Source: Rhodosorus marinus
Taxonomy: Eukaryota; Rhodophyta; Stylonematophyceae; Stylonematales; Stylonemataceae
Assembly (NCBI GenBank): GCA_029953675.1
Contig: JAMWBK010000004.1
Location: 3,036,501-3,100,500, forward strand
Reading direction: 5' to 3'
Length of the DNA: 64,000 nt
The notes beneath the pieces were generated by a model that worked only from the letters and a program-made list of their open reading frames with translations, did no database searches and had not been told where the DNA came from. The position numbers were made by a program, and so were the translations under genes. Positions 33,062 through 45,000 of the stretch are shown here, in pieces (position 1 is the first letter of the stretch; the number at the start of each line of letters is the position of its first letter).

Positions 33062-34681
33062 CCGCTGAAACTAGTTGTCTACCTGAGGTCAACTTTCCGC
33101 TCCACACACGCTCCACATCTTCACCTAAACATCGTCCATACAGAAGATTCACACACTATTTCTGAAAATAAGGGCACATACATATATATATATACTGGTA
33201 CGTGTTGAAAGCCTTTCCCGTAGTGCACCGTTAGCAAACTCCGATTCTTCAAACTCCGACTTTCTCTAACGAACCCAACGTGACCTTCTCCAAGCACTCG
33301 AGCTCCAGCTTACAACTTCTTAAACAAGAAAGAAATACAACAACAGGAATGTTCAAACTTTCCTCAACAAGCCGAATTACCTTGCTCACCACCCTCGCGC
33401 GGTCATAGGTACCAACTTTCCGAACCCGAAAACTGACCCCTTCGCACTCTCATAACAAAAAAAAGGAGCTCATACTAACTGTCACATCCAGTATTCAGTC
33501 TATTATTTTGTCAACGATAAATTTATTCTTTAAATACCTATTTCTTCCGTATATTTGCAATCAAAATATGATGACGATTAACAAGTTTCGCAAGTACGTT
33601 GAATTGGAGTCTCTGCAAAGGGTTTCTTGTGTTGTAAAAAACCCAAAAAAGCTGGAACGATCTAAAAGCAACCCCTGCGGCATTCCTTTATTTTCTCTTA
33701 TTTTCTTAAACGGATGGTGTTGGTCAGTCCACAAACAAATTGTTTTTGTATTCTTTGAATTATTTTAGGTTTTGCTGTATGAGAGCGAGTATTCGAAAGC
33801 AACACTATATAGTGACGGACAGACAGCACCCTGCAGAGTACCCGATGTCCTCTGAAATGTGTTCGTTCGCCCATTGAAGATTTCTGTCAATGCTGTTGAC
33901 GTAAATAAATTGGGTTAACTTTTTTGTTAGATCTTATGCGTTTTGGGTTCCTTGTCTAGGGGTAAAATTCCACTTTACCTGTGTGTGTGTGCGCACTGCT
34001 CGTTCTTTTTGGCGAACTAGGAACAGGTTTTCGCTGATACCGCCTGGTTCACTAGATTGTTGAACTCAAGGTGGCTTGTTGTTGTTGTGGTGATGGTGCG
34101 CTGTGTCATCTACCTTTAAGATTTATTGCTTTGAAGGGCATTGCGATTTTAAGCAGTCGTTCAGGCCTCTGCTGTTAGTTTTTGATAGCTGGTTCGACCG
34201 AGCCGGGAGTATCTGTTGTGAGTAGCGAGGGTTTTGGAGGTGTTTCAGGGCCATACGAATGGCTGTCCATCATCGCAGGCAAAGCTTGACTGATTCTTGA
34301 TATCATTGTCTGAACGAAGAGCACTCCAGCAAATAAATTCAGAATAGTTATTAGACCCGGCTTATCACAAAGCCGACATTAGCTCTTGACGAAGACTGAA
34401 GCAGCTGATGTCCAGACCTTGGGCTCATCGAGGACTTTTAGTCTGGCCCAGGGCTATAGCCCAGGGCCGGCCTATGCTGGTTTTTTCCACGCGCACACTG
34501 GTTTAAGGGTTTTAACCAGCTAAACTCAGATTTCCGAAACGCCTTTATGGTAAAGGGTTTGACGAGTATCCAATAAAGATTTCGCGCAAATTTAGCCGAT
34601 TATGTTGTTAATTTTGAATATATGTGGCCTAGCATGTCGTTTAATTTTTTTTTGTGTATGTGCAGCATTATCAGTCAGGAC
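33062..34681. other. Gene-poor AT-rich stretch
   Basis: Upstream region of the site-2 protease gene, then AT-rich DNA with a TA simple repeat at about 33176-33195 and a TG run near 33981. No coding sequence is supported. Confidence 0.55.
34445..34468. repeat. 24-base near-perfect palindrome
   Basis: Centre GGGCTATAGCCC is a perfect palindrome. Five more pairs match on each side beyond one A-A mismatch. Confidence 0.8.
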
Positions 34682-35310
34682 TTACACGTTCAGAGTACGG
34701 TTGAAAGAACAAGAAATTTGGAGTTTTCGGTTCTGAGATCTGCTGCTCGCTGACCCTCTAGAACGAAGCTCAGGCGGGAAGTATGCCGCCAAGGAGGTAA
34801 GCCAAAAGGAACCACGCTCCACTGGAAATGCCCGAACTCTGACACGACGCTGTCTTCGGTACATCTGGTCCAATGAATCCCCATACTTGTGCGTCTCTAT
34901 TAGTGCTGAGAGGTCAAGGGTATGCGGTCTTCACCGCAGGGGTGGCAACCTTACCATAGTAGTAGAAGATAATATCGGTACCATAGCGGATATACACTGT
35001 ATCTCAGGTAGAGTGAATGAGGACCGTCCATCGTAGCGGGAGACTACAAACGTTAAAGTACTTATTAGATGCATTTGTTGTATGGAGTCCGGGTACGAAT
35101 AAAGGGAAGGCATCTATGTTTGGGAAAAAGTTACAACAGAGGTCAATTTTCTCGTATTAGCATATTCGCAGAATATGGTTGTTGGCACTAAGAACTAATG
35201 AATTTCCAATGCTTCTCGCCACCCTTTTAGGGCTAAGCCTAAACCGTTGACGGTACGGAAACATGGAGCCCCCCTGGCTTCAGAACTCCGATTGTCGTCG
35301 AGAGCTAACA
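34682..35310 (-). mobile_element. Decayed Ty3/gypsy-type reverse transcriptase relic
   Basis: Minus-strand frames carry Ty3/gypsy RT landmarks in the expected order but in different frames: GAPCF near 35.26 kb, FTLPEI near 35.0 kb (in the place of YPLPRI), LDLS near 34.92 kb, DVPKTA near 34.85 kb and GHFQWSVVPFGL near 34.8 kb. Between DVPKTA and GHFQW there are 14 bases where an intact element would have 15, so a single-base loss breaks the frame, and further shifts follow. The YxDD box, RNase H, integrase and LTRs were not identified. This is a fragment of an old retrotransposon with no intact frame and no inferred activity. Confidence 0.5.
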
Positions 35311-36805
35311 GTTTGCGTTCCAACAAGATCATGAGATTTCTTCCGCGCAGGTTACCCAGCTTGGCCTTCAGATGAAGATGAGTTTCTGTCAGTGGATGAG
35401 AGCTCACAGATGGGAGTGATGGATGGAACTAGGAATCAGCTCGATTCGCAACTGGTGGATAGACCGCTATCAATCACTAACCATCGTTTATGATAATCCT
35501 CTCCAGCACAATCCTAGGCCTCCTCATTGTCCCGACGCCCGAAAAGAATCATGGCGCGGGCCGAATTAATACCTTGTGGGGAAGAAACTCGGTCACCACT
35601 GAATTATGCTAATAATTAAAGGGGAACCTCAACAAATAACAATTTTATTCATAATTCATTGCTGTCATCTCGTCAAGCCGGACGAAGGAGACGCTTCAAT
35701 AATTTCTGAGTCAAAGAGAGAAACGTACTACGATATACTCTCTCAATCTCTGGGCGGAAGTGTCTTCAGTCGGTTCCATTCGACCGTCGACCTCCGGGTC
35801 TGCAGGTGCAAGTTCAGAGCTAGTGCCGATGTCCACTAAGCTTTTCGCTTCTTGCAGATTGCAAATTTCGGTCCGCTTCATCGACAGTCGGTCCATCGGA
35901 GGATAGCATTTTCTCGCCGTTAATTGCGTTCGTGAACCCCCTGGATTGGAATCAGGCTTTGACTAGTTCGAACTAAAACCGATCCCTGGATTCGAGGGGT
36001 AACCGCCCTGAGACGGAGAGTTACGCTCGACACAAGAAACGAGCCCCAAGAATAAGGGCGACTGAACTCCCAGAAGTCTAAACAAATGAGAGATTGGAAG
36101 CCTGACCGACGACGAAGTTGATCCGGGAAGCACTCGCGTATCCAGCACGCCAGCCAAAAAAAAAACCTGAGCATTAAGACCGCATAGGCCAGTCCCACAC
36201 CAAACCTAGCCTCCAAGATCTGTGCGTTGGCAGATTGTGAAGTTTTATATTATGAGACGACGTTGCATGCTCTAAGGAAATATGCTCTCCACAGAATGGA
36301 ATCAACGATTATGATTCCTAAGATAGGCGAGCTCTAGCTTGCCAATCCAAGAATAGAGAAAAGTGCTTGTCATTTTTAGCCTGCAGAAAGCCCCGCAGAA
36401 GGAACGGCGTAAATTTAGACGAGGTAAATGTTACTGAAAAACATAAAAACACACCACGAGATTATGGAATAACATCTGATTAGACGGAGGCAAATTTTTA
36501 AGAAATTATGGACACCTGTCCTTCGCACCCAAGAGACAGTCTGTCAGAAAATTGAACTATTTGGTTTTTCGGTTTTATTTTTCTCGAGGTTTTTCTAGTT
36601 TTCTTTCTTTTTGTGAAATTCCGCCGAGCAACGCCGGCGCAATCGGTGTTCTTGGATTCTGAGCATTGTAGGGTGGGGCAGGCAAAGCTTTGAGCATAGC
36701 GTTTGGCTGGGTACAGTCGGTGTGTGTGGGAAGGTGGTGAGTGGTTGCGGAGGCGAGACTAGGGATTGTTTTGGAGGTGCATGCTGTTTCGTTTGAAGGG
36801 TAAAC
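35311..36805. other. Gene-poor stretch upstream of eL42
   Basis: It may include more of the retrotransposon relic (GC-richer 35.4-36.2 kb), but no motif was identified there. AT-rich near 36400-36600. Confidence 0.45.
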
Positions 36806-37397
36806 ATGGTACGTATAACTAGAAGAGACAATTTTCAGAATGTCTTCGTGCTCCAAAATAGCCTCCACGGGGGCTTTTTGTTGAGGCTCTGCGTGAGGAT
36901 GCTTAGGCTAACGTTTTGTTTGTTGTTCTAGGTGACCGTTCCGAAATCTAGGAAGACTTTCTGTCCGGCGAAGCAGTGCAAGAAGCACACTCTCCACAAG
37001 GTATCGCAGTACAAGAAGGGCAAGGACTCTCTTTTTGCGCAAGGTAAGAGACGGTACGATCGGAAGCAGACAGGGTTTGGCGGGCAAACGAAACCCGTGT
37101 TTAAGAAGAAGGTACGCATAATCAATGACAGCTTAGACGCTTCTCAGTACGAGAAATGGATGAGATGATAGCAATAGCTATCGTTGGCTGAGCGATGTGG
37201 TGAGAAATGGTTGTCTTCGGTGAGTCTGAGATTCCCTACTTTTTGTTGTTTTTCCCTTGTAGGCCAAGACTACCAAGAAGATTGTGCTGCGGTTGGAATG
37301 TAATACCTGCAAATACAAGTCTCAGGTGACAATCAAACGCTGCAAGCATTTCGAGCTCAGCGACCAGAAGAAATCGAAGGAGGGAGTTGCGTTCTAA
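36806..37397 (+). CDS. RPL36A: 60S ribosomal protein eL42 (L36a/L44)
   Basis: Three exons (36806-36808, 36932-37111, 37263-37397) give 105 aa, one residue shorter than human. The first coding exon is just the ATG, immediately followed by GTACGT. The zinc-ribbon protein sits at the E-site of the large subunit. Seen are [20 protein letters not shown] with the first Cys pair, [20 protein letters not shown] and [14 protein letters not shown], then after the second splice [20 protein letters not shown] with the second Cys pair. The segment GGQTKP contains the position linked to cycloheximide response in other eukaryotes. Here it is Pro, normally associated with resistance in yeasts that have it, but Gln in human-type sequences lies elsewhere, so no phenotype is inferred. 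Confidence 0.96.
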
Positions 37398-38853
37398 TCT
37401 GTTCATTAATGGCACAGTGTTTCGATAATAAAAGGCTTTAATTTTTTACTCCACTTTACTGGCCACGAGGAGGGCTGTGAGGTGCATAGGCACTAGTTGA
37501 TAGCCTTGGCTTTCTCAAGTTTCGCAACGATTTGCAGATGGTTTTGCTCCTTTCCTCCAGGAGCACCTCGACCTTCTGCCGTATTTTGCGAGAATAGCCT
37601 CAGGTTTTTTCGTCGTATATGAGGTAGCACCTCAACGGCGCAGTGGAAAGTTTAGATTGCCACTAATGCTCGTTTTCGATACGCCCTGGATCCTGTGTAA
37701 CAAGCACTTATCCAACCACCAGAGCAGCGGTTTCCTTGAAGATGGATACTTTCTATCCTCCTCAACCACGACACCTTCATTCAGCACATCTGCTTGTCCC
37801 GATCGTTGTTGAGCAAATCGACTTGCACAATTCTGGCTAAACGTCTCGCAAGTAGAACTCCATCGTGTTGGATGACGGGGCTCACTGAACTGGTTTAATG
37901 CGGCAAGCTATCAAATCGTAAAGCACCATATCTTTCTTGATAAGAAAGAAAGGTGTTGTGTCTGTGACAACGTTGCGCTAGCGCGCTAGAAAGAACCTTT
38001 TGGGCTCACCAATGATAATGGTAATTTTGCGTGCGGCATGGGACAAAACCAAACCGCTGCAGACACATGCCCACATCTCCTGAAACGGAAATGGCAGTCG
38101 TCAAGACTTGCACCGAAAACTAGACGAGGATTGTGTCAATGTGTCCAAATCATGCCATGAACGTCTAGTTCTGGAGTAGAATATAACGTGTATCCTAAAA
38201 ATAGCGAAATCCATCAGCAACGAAAAAGATAGAAAAAAATCAACGGAGATATCGTATCCTCAGGTCAAGCCTTTCAAATCGCACTCGGAAATCTATCCAG
38301 CTTTTAAAACATCAATATTATTTGAAGATAGGATTCGATGCACACAAAAAGAAAATACTCAGGGCGGGGTCAGAGTATCCTGGTCTTGCTGGTTTTGCAT
38401 TTAGGACAGCCATTCCCACGGACACGAACAGGGGGGTTAAAATAATCTGAACGAATGTGCCGGTTTCGCAGATAGATTAAAAATAGGAAATTGAATATTT
38501 GTATGAGGGGTTGATAAGAAGGGAAATAGTTGAATGCTTTTAGCTTGTGGAGAGTCCTAAAGCTTGGAATGTGAGGGTGGGGGTATGCCCCAAGCTTAAA
38601 AGGAGACGAGTCGAATTGATGGGTTTTACTAATTGAGGGAGTGAGGGAAAGGGACGGAATGTTGAGGAGGTCTTGTGTATCGGGCTTGTGATGGTTGTTG
38701 TTTGGGGGTGGTGAGGGAGTGAGGGGAGAGAGTTAGTAGTAAGGGCAGCGCGAGAAGAGAATATAGAAGGGTTGAGAGGTTTTCGAGAACTTTCTGTCTA
38801 GGGTGTTTGGAATTACTACTGCTGTTTGTTTTTAGGCGCCGAATGAAGGAACG
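37398..38853. other. Intergenic, no gene seen
   Basis: The first 700 bases are of mixed composition without an open frame. From 38200 to 38500 it is AT-rich, then G-rich up to the RING gene. A short palindrome GCGCTAGCGC lies near 37977. Confidence 0.5.
37427..37432 (+). terminator. Polyadenylation signal of eL42
   Basis: AATAAA lies 30 bases after the eL42 stop codon, in the position expected for a polyadenylation hexamer. Confidence 0.55.
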
Positions 38854-39476
38854 ATGCCTAGTATGTACTTTGTAAAAGTGATGTGGTCGCGATTTTCATA
38901 TGCGGCGCAGGTGTTCTGCTTTGGGAATTCAAAGACTCCGCCTTTAGACTTTGCAACGGAGAGTGTTTTTCTGAATTTGGTTAACAACCTGATGCTCGGT
39001 ATATTGTTGATAGCGGTGATTTACATTCTTGCTCACTTTCTGCTTACCCTAGTTATAGTATCTCGTTTGTTCCTTTTCGGGTACTTGATGATCTCTGGGG
39101 GTAGCTCCTGGCTGAACATGCCAGTGGAGTGGCAGACGCTACTGAACAAGCAGTGTCCGAATTTTATTCAAGAGAAAGAGGAGCCTCTTGGCCAATGCTC
39201 GGTGTGCCTGGATGGATTTAAGGTTGGGTGTTCGAAAAGAAGGTTGAAGTGCTCCCACGAGTTCCACTCTGCGTAAGCCCGTCGTGATCAATTGATAGTT
39301 TTTCCTAGAACCGATTTTCACCATCGAAGCTAACTCTGTCGTTGCTGCCATTTAGGTGTATTGAAATGTGGTTCAGGAAAGCCAACAGATGTCCACTGTG
39401 CTTGCAAAGTATTGTACCCTGTCTACATGACCAAATCCTGCCTAGAATCGACCAAGCGAATCGCTTCTGGAGATAG
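38854..39476 (+). CDS. Membrane RING-H2 ubiquitin ligase-type protein
   Basis: Two exons (38854-39272, 39356-39476) give 179 aa. Two hydrophobic segments in residues 45-80 (LMLGILLIAVIYILAHFLL and LVIVSRLFLFGYLMISG) anchor the protein. A C-terminal RING-H2 follows, its ligands split by the intron: CSVCLDGF, then KCSHEFHSA joined to CIEMWFRKANRCPLC. All eight zinc ligands are present in a C3H2C3 order. The small size and membrane anchoring match ATL/RNF-type E3 ligases of endomembranes. The substrate and E2 partner are not evident. Confidence 0.87.
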
Positions 39477-40911
39477 ATGATGGGGATTGGTGAAGCTCTC
39501 TGCTTACTTGAAGTTGTGAATAAGAAAGAGGTTGGTGGCGACTACCATCATGCGCACCGGTGTTTGATGTTGAAGAAGGAGCTAGTTAGCCTGGCGGTTA
39601 TATAGTATTGACCCTAGTGTTAGAGTTTGAGACGTTTGGGAAGTTTTACGTGTTTTTTAAGAGGGGCTTTGATGGAAAAGCCCGCCGTTGTTTATAGCCA
39701 AAGTTCGATCCAACATTTTAAAATCTCTCAGGTTTGCTGGAGAAGGAGTTCGGGCATGGTTGTAAAAGTCCCGCAGATTTTCTTAAAAGCGGTTTCTCTA
39801 TCGGCAAAACCTGCCTAAACAGTGGCTTCACTTCGTTAGCGATTACCGATCATGTGAATACTAACGCAGATACATTTTAGAGAGTTGGCTCTGTTTTCAG
39901 AAACTCGCAGAGAGCCCATGCTCTTTGTACACGTACGCCTGGACGTCTATCTATGAAACCGTGGACCGAAACGCGCATGAGAATCCGGCGTGCCACTCGT
40001 TTTTACCCTGCCAAATACAAAGGCTAAACAAAAGTCTGTTGGTGCATTGATGAAGCTTCTTATGGTAGACATTACCAAGCTGTCCCCAGGACTAGCTCGT
40101 CTGATTCACTCTCCAGTAGACCTCGAATGAAAGAAGATTGTTTGCAAGCAGTACCATCCCAGCTCGCACATGCAAAAGACTCTGTTGAAGGATAATTGTC
40201 ATTGGTTCCATCTTACAATTGAAAAAAAAGAGAGAGGCAAATAACTTCCCCAGGGGTACCCCTTTTCACAAAGTAGTCAGCACAATGGAGACTAGAAATA
40301 TAGCAAAAGGGGTATGGTGGCCATTTTTTTATATTATGGGAAAGCTTCAAACCGCTTCAGGTGATCTCTGGATAGTAAAGGGAGTCTTCACTTCCGCGCT
40401 CCACAGTTTCATCTTTAACTATATGGGGGGGTATATTGATATGTTAGGTGGTGATTAAGTGACGTTTGGCTTTCGAGGTTTTGGTGAGGTCGTTCTTTCG
40501 TTCTTTTTATATTAGAAATTCTATTCTTGAATCTGATTGGGGTGGGAAGGACGAGAATGCGATGCTCGGGTTGCGGTGGCCCCCAGGCTGCCATTGGCTT
40601 TGTTTGGAGGGGGGTGGGGTGGGGAGGAGGAACAGATCAAATTGATGAGAGATAGTAGTTTGGGCTGTTCAGTTGAAGAGTACGGGGGTTAGATATATTA
40701 TGTTCCAAGGCGTGGAGAGACATTGGTTCGATTGAAAGGAGAAGAGAAGTGAGAGTTTCGGTGGTTCGGGAGTCCGTTGCAAAAAGCGGTCGGGTGGTCT
40801 TGACTGAAACTGGTCTTGAGTTGGTAGATTATCAGTTCTTGATCGATTGAGTGCGTCTACCTCAGCATATTCTGGCTTGGCTAGGTTTGTGGTGCGTGAA
40901 GCTGTTGAGTG
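39477..40911. other. Intergenic, no gene seen
   Basis: Between two plus-strand genes. An 80-codon plus frame at 40219-40458 is not protein-like. The stretch 40550-40700 is G-rich. Confidence 0.5.
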
Positions 40912-42010
40912 ATGATGAAAATGGGGTTAGCTCGCCTGAATGGCGAAGGCTTGTTTGCAAGTTTTGGAAGCGGAGGGAGGATTCTAAAAAGGACTATGTG
41001 CACAGCCGGAGGGGACACTGGAGAGAAACTCAGCAATCCTAGTCTTGAGGCGAAGAAGCAGTTTTTATCCTCGTTGATCGAGATGTGCCCAAAGTGGATC
41101 ACTGGGGCGCGGATTGAGAAGGCGTCCATGACGATAAACCAAGGTGCATTGCTTTTCCTTTACGTTTTACAGCTTGGACGACTTTGGTTATTTCTACTGA
41201 AGAATGGTCAACCTCGATGTTGTGCAACACGCAGGGGGAGAAATGGTTATTGAGACTACTCCAGAACATATCAATCCGTTGATTGGCTTTTTGAAGAGAT
41301 ACACCAATGCCCAGTATCGAAGCTACGTCTCCTCGTGTGGTGTAGACCACCCGGATAAGCAACAGCGTTTTCGAGTGGTGCACAATCTGATGTCATTGCG
41401 ATATCCTTCTAGAATCCGTATTGAGACGTACGTGGACGAGTTCACGCCGGTCAAGTCTATAACAAATTGGTTTAACGGTGCAGATTGGTTTGAGAGGGAG
41501 GTAGGTGACAAAGTCCTGACAAGCTGCGGGCTATTAGAATTTTTGGTTTGTATTTTCTTGGGCGTGCCTTCTCTTGACAGAGTTTATCATCGTCTGAGCG
41601 AAACCACTACCCCTCAACTTCTCTAGGTATACGATATGTACGGAGTCTTCTTCACAGATCACCCGGATCTGCGTCGAATCCTTTCCGACTATGGATTTGA
41701 AGGTCATCCATTGCGCAAGGACTTTCCGCTTACCGGTTACAAGGAGGTGCGTCACTTGCCTTGGGTGTCCAGGAATAATGAACTCAATTGCACAGCTAGC
41801 TGACTCAACGATGTTATTCGATCCTCGGATCTTGGCCGGCACTAGGTTCGGTTCGATGCAGTTGAGGGCCAGGTTGTGAATGAACCCGTGGAAATTACGC
41901 AAGAATACCGCTCCTTTGACTATACTAGTCCATGGGAGGTCTTTCCCGAAGACAAGAGATCAGACGAACCTATGATTGAACAGCCAAAGAAAGAGGGTGA
42001 AAGTAATTAA
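40912..42010 (+). CDS. NDUFS3: Mitochondrial complex I 30 kDa subunit (NDUFS3/Nad9)
   Basis: Four exons (40912-41143, 41235-41500, 41627-41746, 41846-42010) give 260 aa. This is a core subunit of the peripheral arm of NADH:ubiquinone oxidoreductase. The first 35-40 residues ([20 protein letters not shown]) are Arg-containing and Asp/Glu-poor, like a mitochondrial presequence. The core matches NuoC/Nad9: [83 protein letters not shown] and [13 protein letters not shown]. The C-terminus is [12 protein letters not shown]. It is encoded in the nucleus with four exons, unlike land plants, where nad9 stays in the mitochondrion. Two start codons (40912, 40915) precede a third at 40921, and the first was used. 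Confidence 0.95.
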
Positions 42011-45000
42011 CTTTGCTCAGCGACTATGCAGCCCGGGGAACCTTCAACCTTCTATCGCCTGGATTCGTATCCAGCGCCAATAGCTCAAGTTTTGCAACCG
42101 GAAAGTGATATCCGCTTCCCAGTTTTTCTGAGATGGGCTCGGGAGGTACCCATAATGCTTTCCCCTGATTGCTCATTCATATATGTATTCTATTTTTGAG
42201 GCTGTACCGATCTGCTGCCGTCCGGATGGGACGACTGCGCGGCAAGCCGTCGCTAATTTGCGTAACATAAACTATCCACTCCAAAGGATGTTTTCGTACA
42301 TCGATGTACCCCTCTTACTTGGCTCACAAAAATGAGAGAACCACTACTGCGTACTGCCTGGCTTCCGAGATTGGACTGCGCAGAGTTCATTGTTTGCTGG
42401 CGGCTAAGTGGTTCACGCTCTCTCGCGGAGATTACTGAATACAATACTTTAGAGCTGCAAATACGAGATAGACCTGCAGGGGGCAACACTTATCTGGCTC
42501 CTAGTGGTGATCTGGTTAGATATGCTGTCACGCCTTAGGCGCCGTCAGCCACTGCTGCTTCATGCGCCTCAAATTAAAACGCTGGCGGGTGTCGACCTTC
42601 TGTGTACGCATGTGGCGTGCCCATGGGCCTAAGCTCATTATGCTTCTGAGCCTCTGGAAAGCAAGCTAACGCTTGCCGTTCGTTGCGTGCAGTCGGGCTC
42701 CTACCCACAGGGCGTCAACGTCGCACCGGTGACAAAGAAGCGTTTGTGAAAATATGCGTAGGCCATCGTCGAACATACCACAATCTTCGAAAAGTGTAGC
42801 CCCTTTCGCTGGAGGACTAGCATCCAAGCGAGCACGGATAAAGCAGTTCTTGCATACTGCACGTTACCTTCCTGACGTCAAGATCGATTTGCCCGTGAAG
42901 GAGTCGAAGTCTTGCGAGTGCTAGCAAGGGCTCCACCTTTACATCGCTTAAACGCATGGCAGAGGTCAATGGACGGTGTTGATCAAGATGACGAGCTCTA
43001 ATCTCGACAACGCCATTTTAAAGGAACTAAGATCCTTTTCTGGAATTTTTCTTCAAGCTGAGTTGACCAGCTCGGACACTACAGCGTTCAATCATTGAAA
43101 GGAGGATTTCGGCTTGATCGCAGATGGGTTCGGTCATTCTGCATGATCTGAAGTCCGTCATCGTACAGTTTAACGGCTTCGTTTTCGTCCTCCACGAGAC
43201 CGCTAGGGTTAAATTCTTGTCATACGAACAGTTCGCGGGTGAGTTGAGACTCTGTCTCACCCGGTTAACAGCCCTTTCGAGTTGCCCCTTCAATTTGTTC
43301 GAATATTCAGCCAGCAGAGTATCGTTCTTGCTTGTAGAGAGAGATCCAATGCAACCCGCCGAACCACGATCATGTTCGTCCACAGGTTCATCCGGTATAC
43401 TTCCTGTGCAAACTTATACCTCGTGCGACGAGTGCTCAACTGCACTCTTGAAGCGATATGTTCTCCACTTGGATATGAGATCATCCGGTTTACTATCGTC
43501 AAGCGTTTATAGGAGGATTCGAGAGATCAACGATATATCAATGGTCCAGAAATACTGCAAAACTGGGGGCAGCAACAAAACGTCGGTTCTCCATACTTTT
43601 ACAGGATTCACAAGACTCACCACTACAGGCAAGACAGTGCTCCGTTCTCCAAACTCTCAGAAATGTATAGGTACAGCTCTCACTATGTTATCAAATTCGA
43701 GCTGGAATGACGAACATAACATCTAACCTGTTTCTAAGTTCAGTCACATTGTGAGAACAACGTGCGGTGGTAGGAAACGTTCCGCTCGCTCAAAATTTGA
43801 GTGCAAAACAAAAAAAAAGGTTTATTGGCATACTACCAAAAAAGTTTAAAAGTTTTATGTAGGGGATGGCCTTCTTTGTGTCAAGAACTGTGATTGGAAG
43901 AATTGATATTTGAACGGAAAAAAAAGAAAAAGTTGAAAAACAAATTCTTGAAAAAACAATTTTCTTCCTCTCATTGCCTAGAGATGAGTAAAAGTTCTCA
44001 AAATACTCGGGAAATGGAATCGAAGTAACATGAACAACAAATGTAATTGGCCGTGCAAAAGCTAAGTGCACTGAGGAACGTTATTGTCCAGCGACAATTC
44101 GGGTTAGTTGTACTTGGAATCAGTTCTAAACTCTTAAGCAAGTTACTGTCAGGTTGATGATTCTTTTCTTGGTTGCTTGTGAGACACTTAATTTGCCACC
44201 ATTACACCGAGCTACTTCCTGCGAGGTACCGCTTGCGGAAGTATGCCGATACCTCCGGCTTAAGCAGCTCGACGAGAGGACTTCGCAAGTTTAAAATGTG
44301 CTTTGATTCATGATGTGGATTGAATACACGGATTGAACAGATGAAATCACCGGTAGAGAAGTGGTACTGTGTTGGCTATGATATACGTGATGATCAGGCA
44401 GGATCAGGAAATCCTCCCCTAGGCGTTTGCAAGAGACGAGCATCGTCTCTTGATCAGGTCTCGGGATCACGTACTGGATCGAGAGATAAATCGAGTTTGC
44501 ATTTACGGGACCGGTTACGCCACTTAAATCAAGTTGCCAGAAAACCGAACGCTGTTCCGATTTTCTTCGGCAATGTTCGCTTTCAAGGCCTGTCCTTGTT
44601 TTGTTCTGGTCCGGTATGCGATCCGCAATTCACAGTGAAAGAAAGCGAGTGATTTCCACTAGTTGATGCTTGACCGAGATTACTAATATCTGCCAGTCGC
44701 AATCGCGTTTACTGGACTAGTAGGATCCACGGCGTCGTGGTGGTTTCGAGAAAATGATTACCACGTGTGCCATTTGAGTGGATCACCTGCGTATAAGTTC
44801 AGTCAGGTATCGCGTTTCGATCATGATCCACCCAACCGTCTATCTGCGTTTTCAAATGGACTAGCGCGAAGTGTACCCGCCGTAACGGCGTTTAAACAAC
44901 CGTGCGATACACAGGAGAGCGCTCGACAAGGTTGAAAGAATAAGAAAGCCAAGCTCAAATGGAACCAACAACGTTTAGCTGACGTTAATAACCAGAAGCA

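Noticed and set aside
34180-34215. GGTTCGACC, a tRNA T-loop-like string
   Set aside because: The flanking bases do not make a T stem or an acceptor stem, so no tRNA is called.
42560-42640. String resembling the start of a small-subunit rRNA (AAACGCTGGCGGGTGTCGA)
   Set aside because: Similarity ends after about 20 bases and no other rRNA landmark follows. Probably chance.
43124-43726. 200-codon plus-strand frame
   Set aside because: No recognisable domain. The minus strand at 43080-43380 carries equally plausible protein-like pieces, so this is not called.
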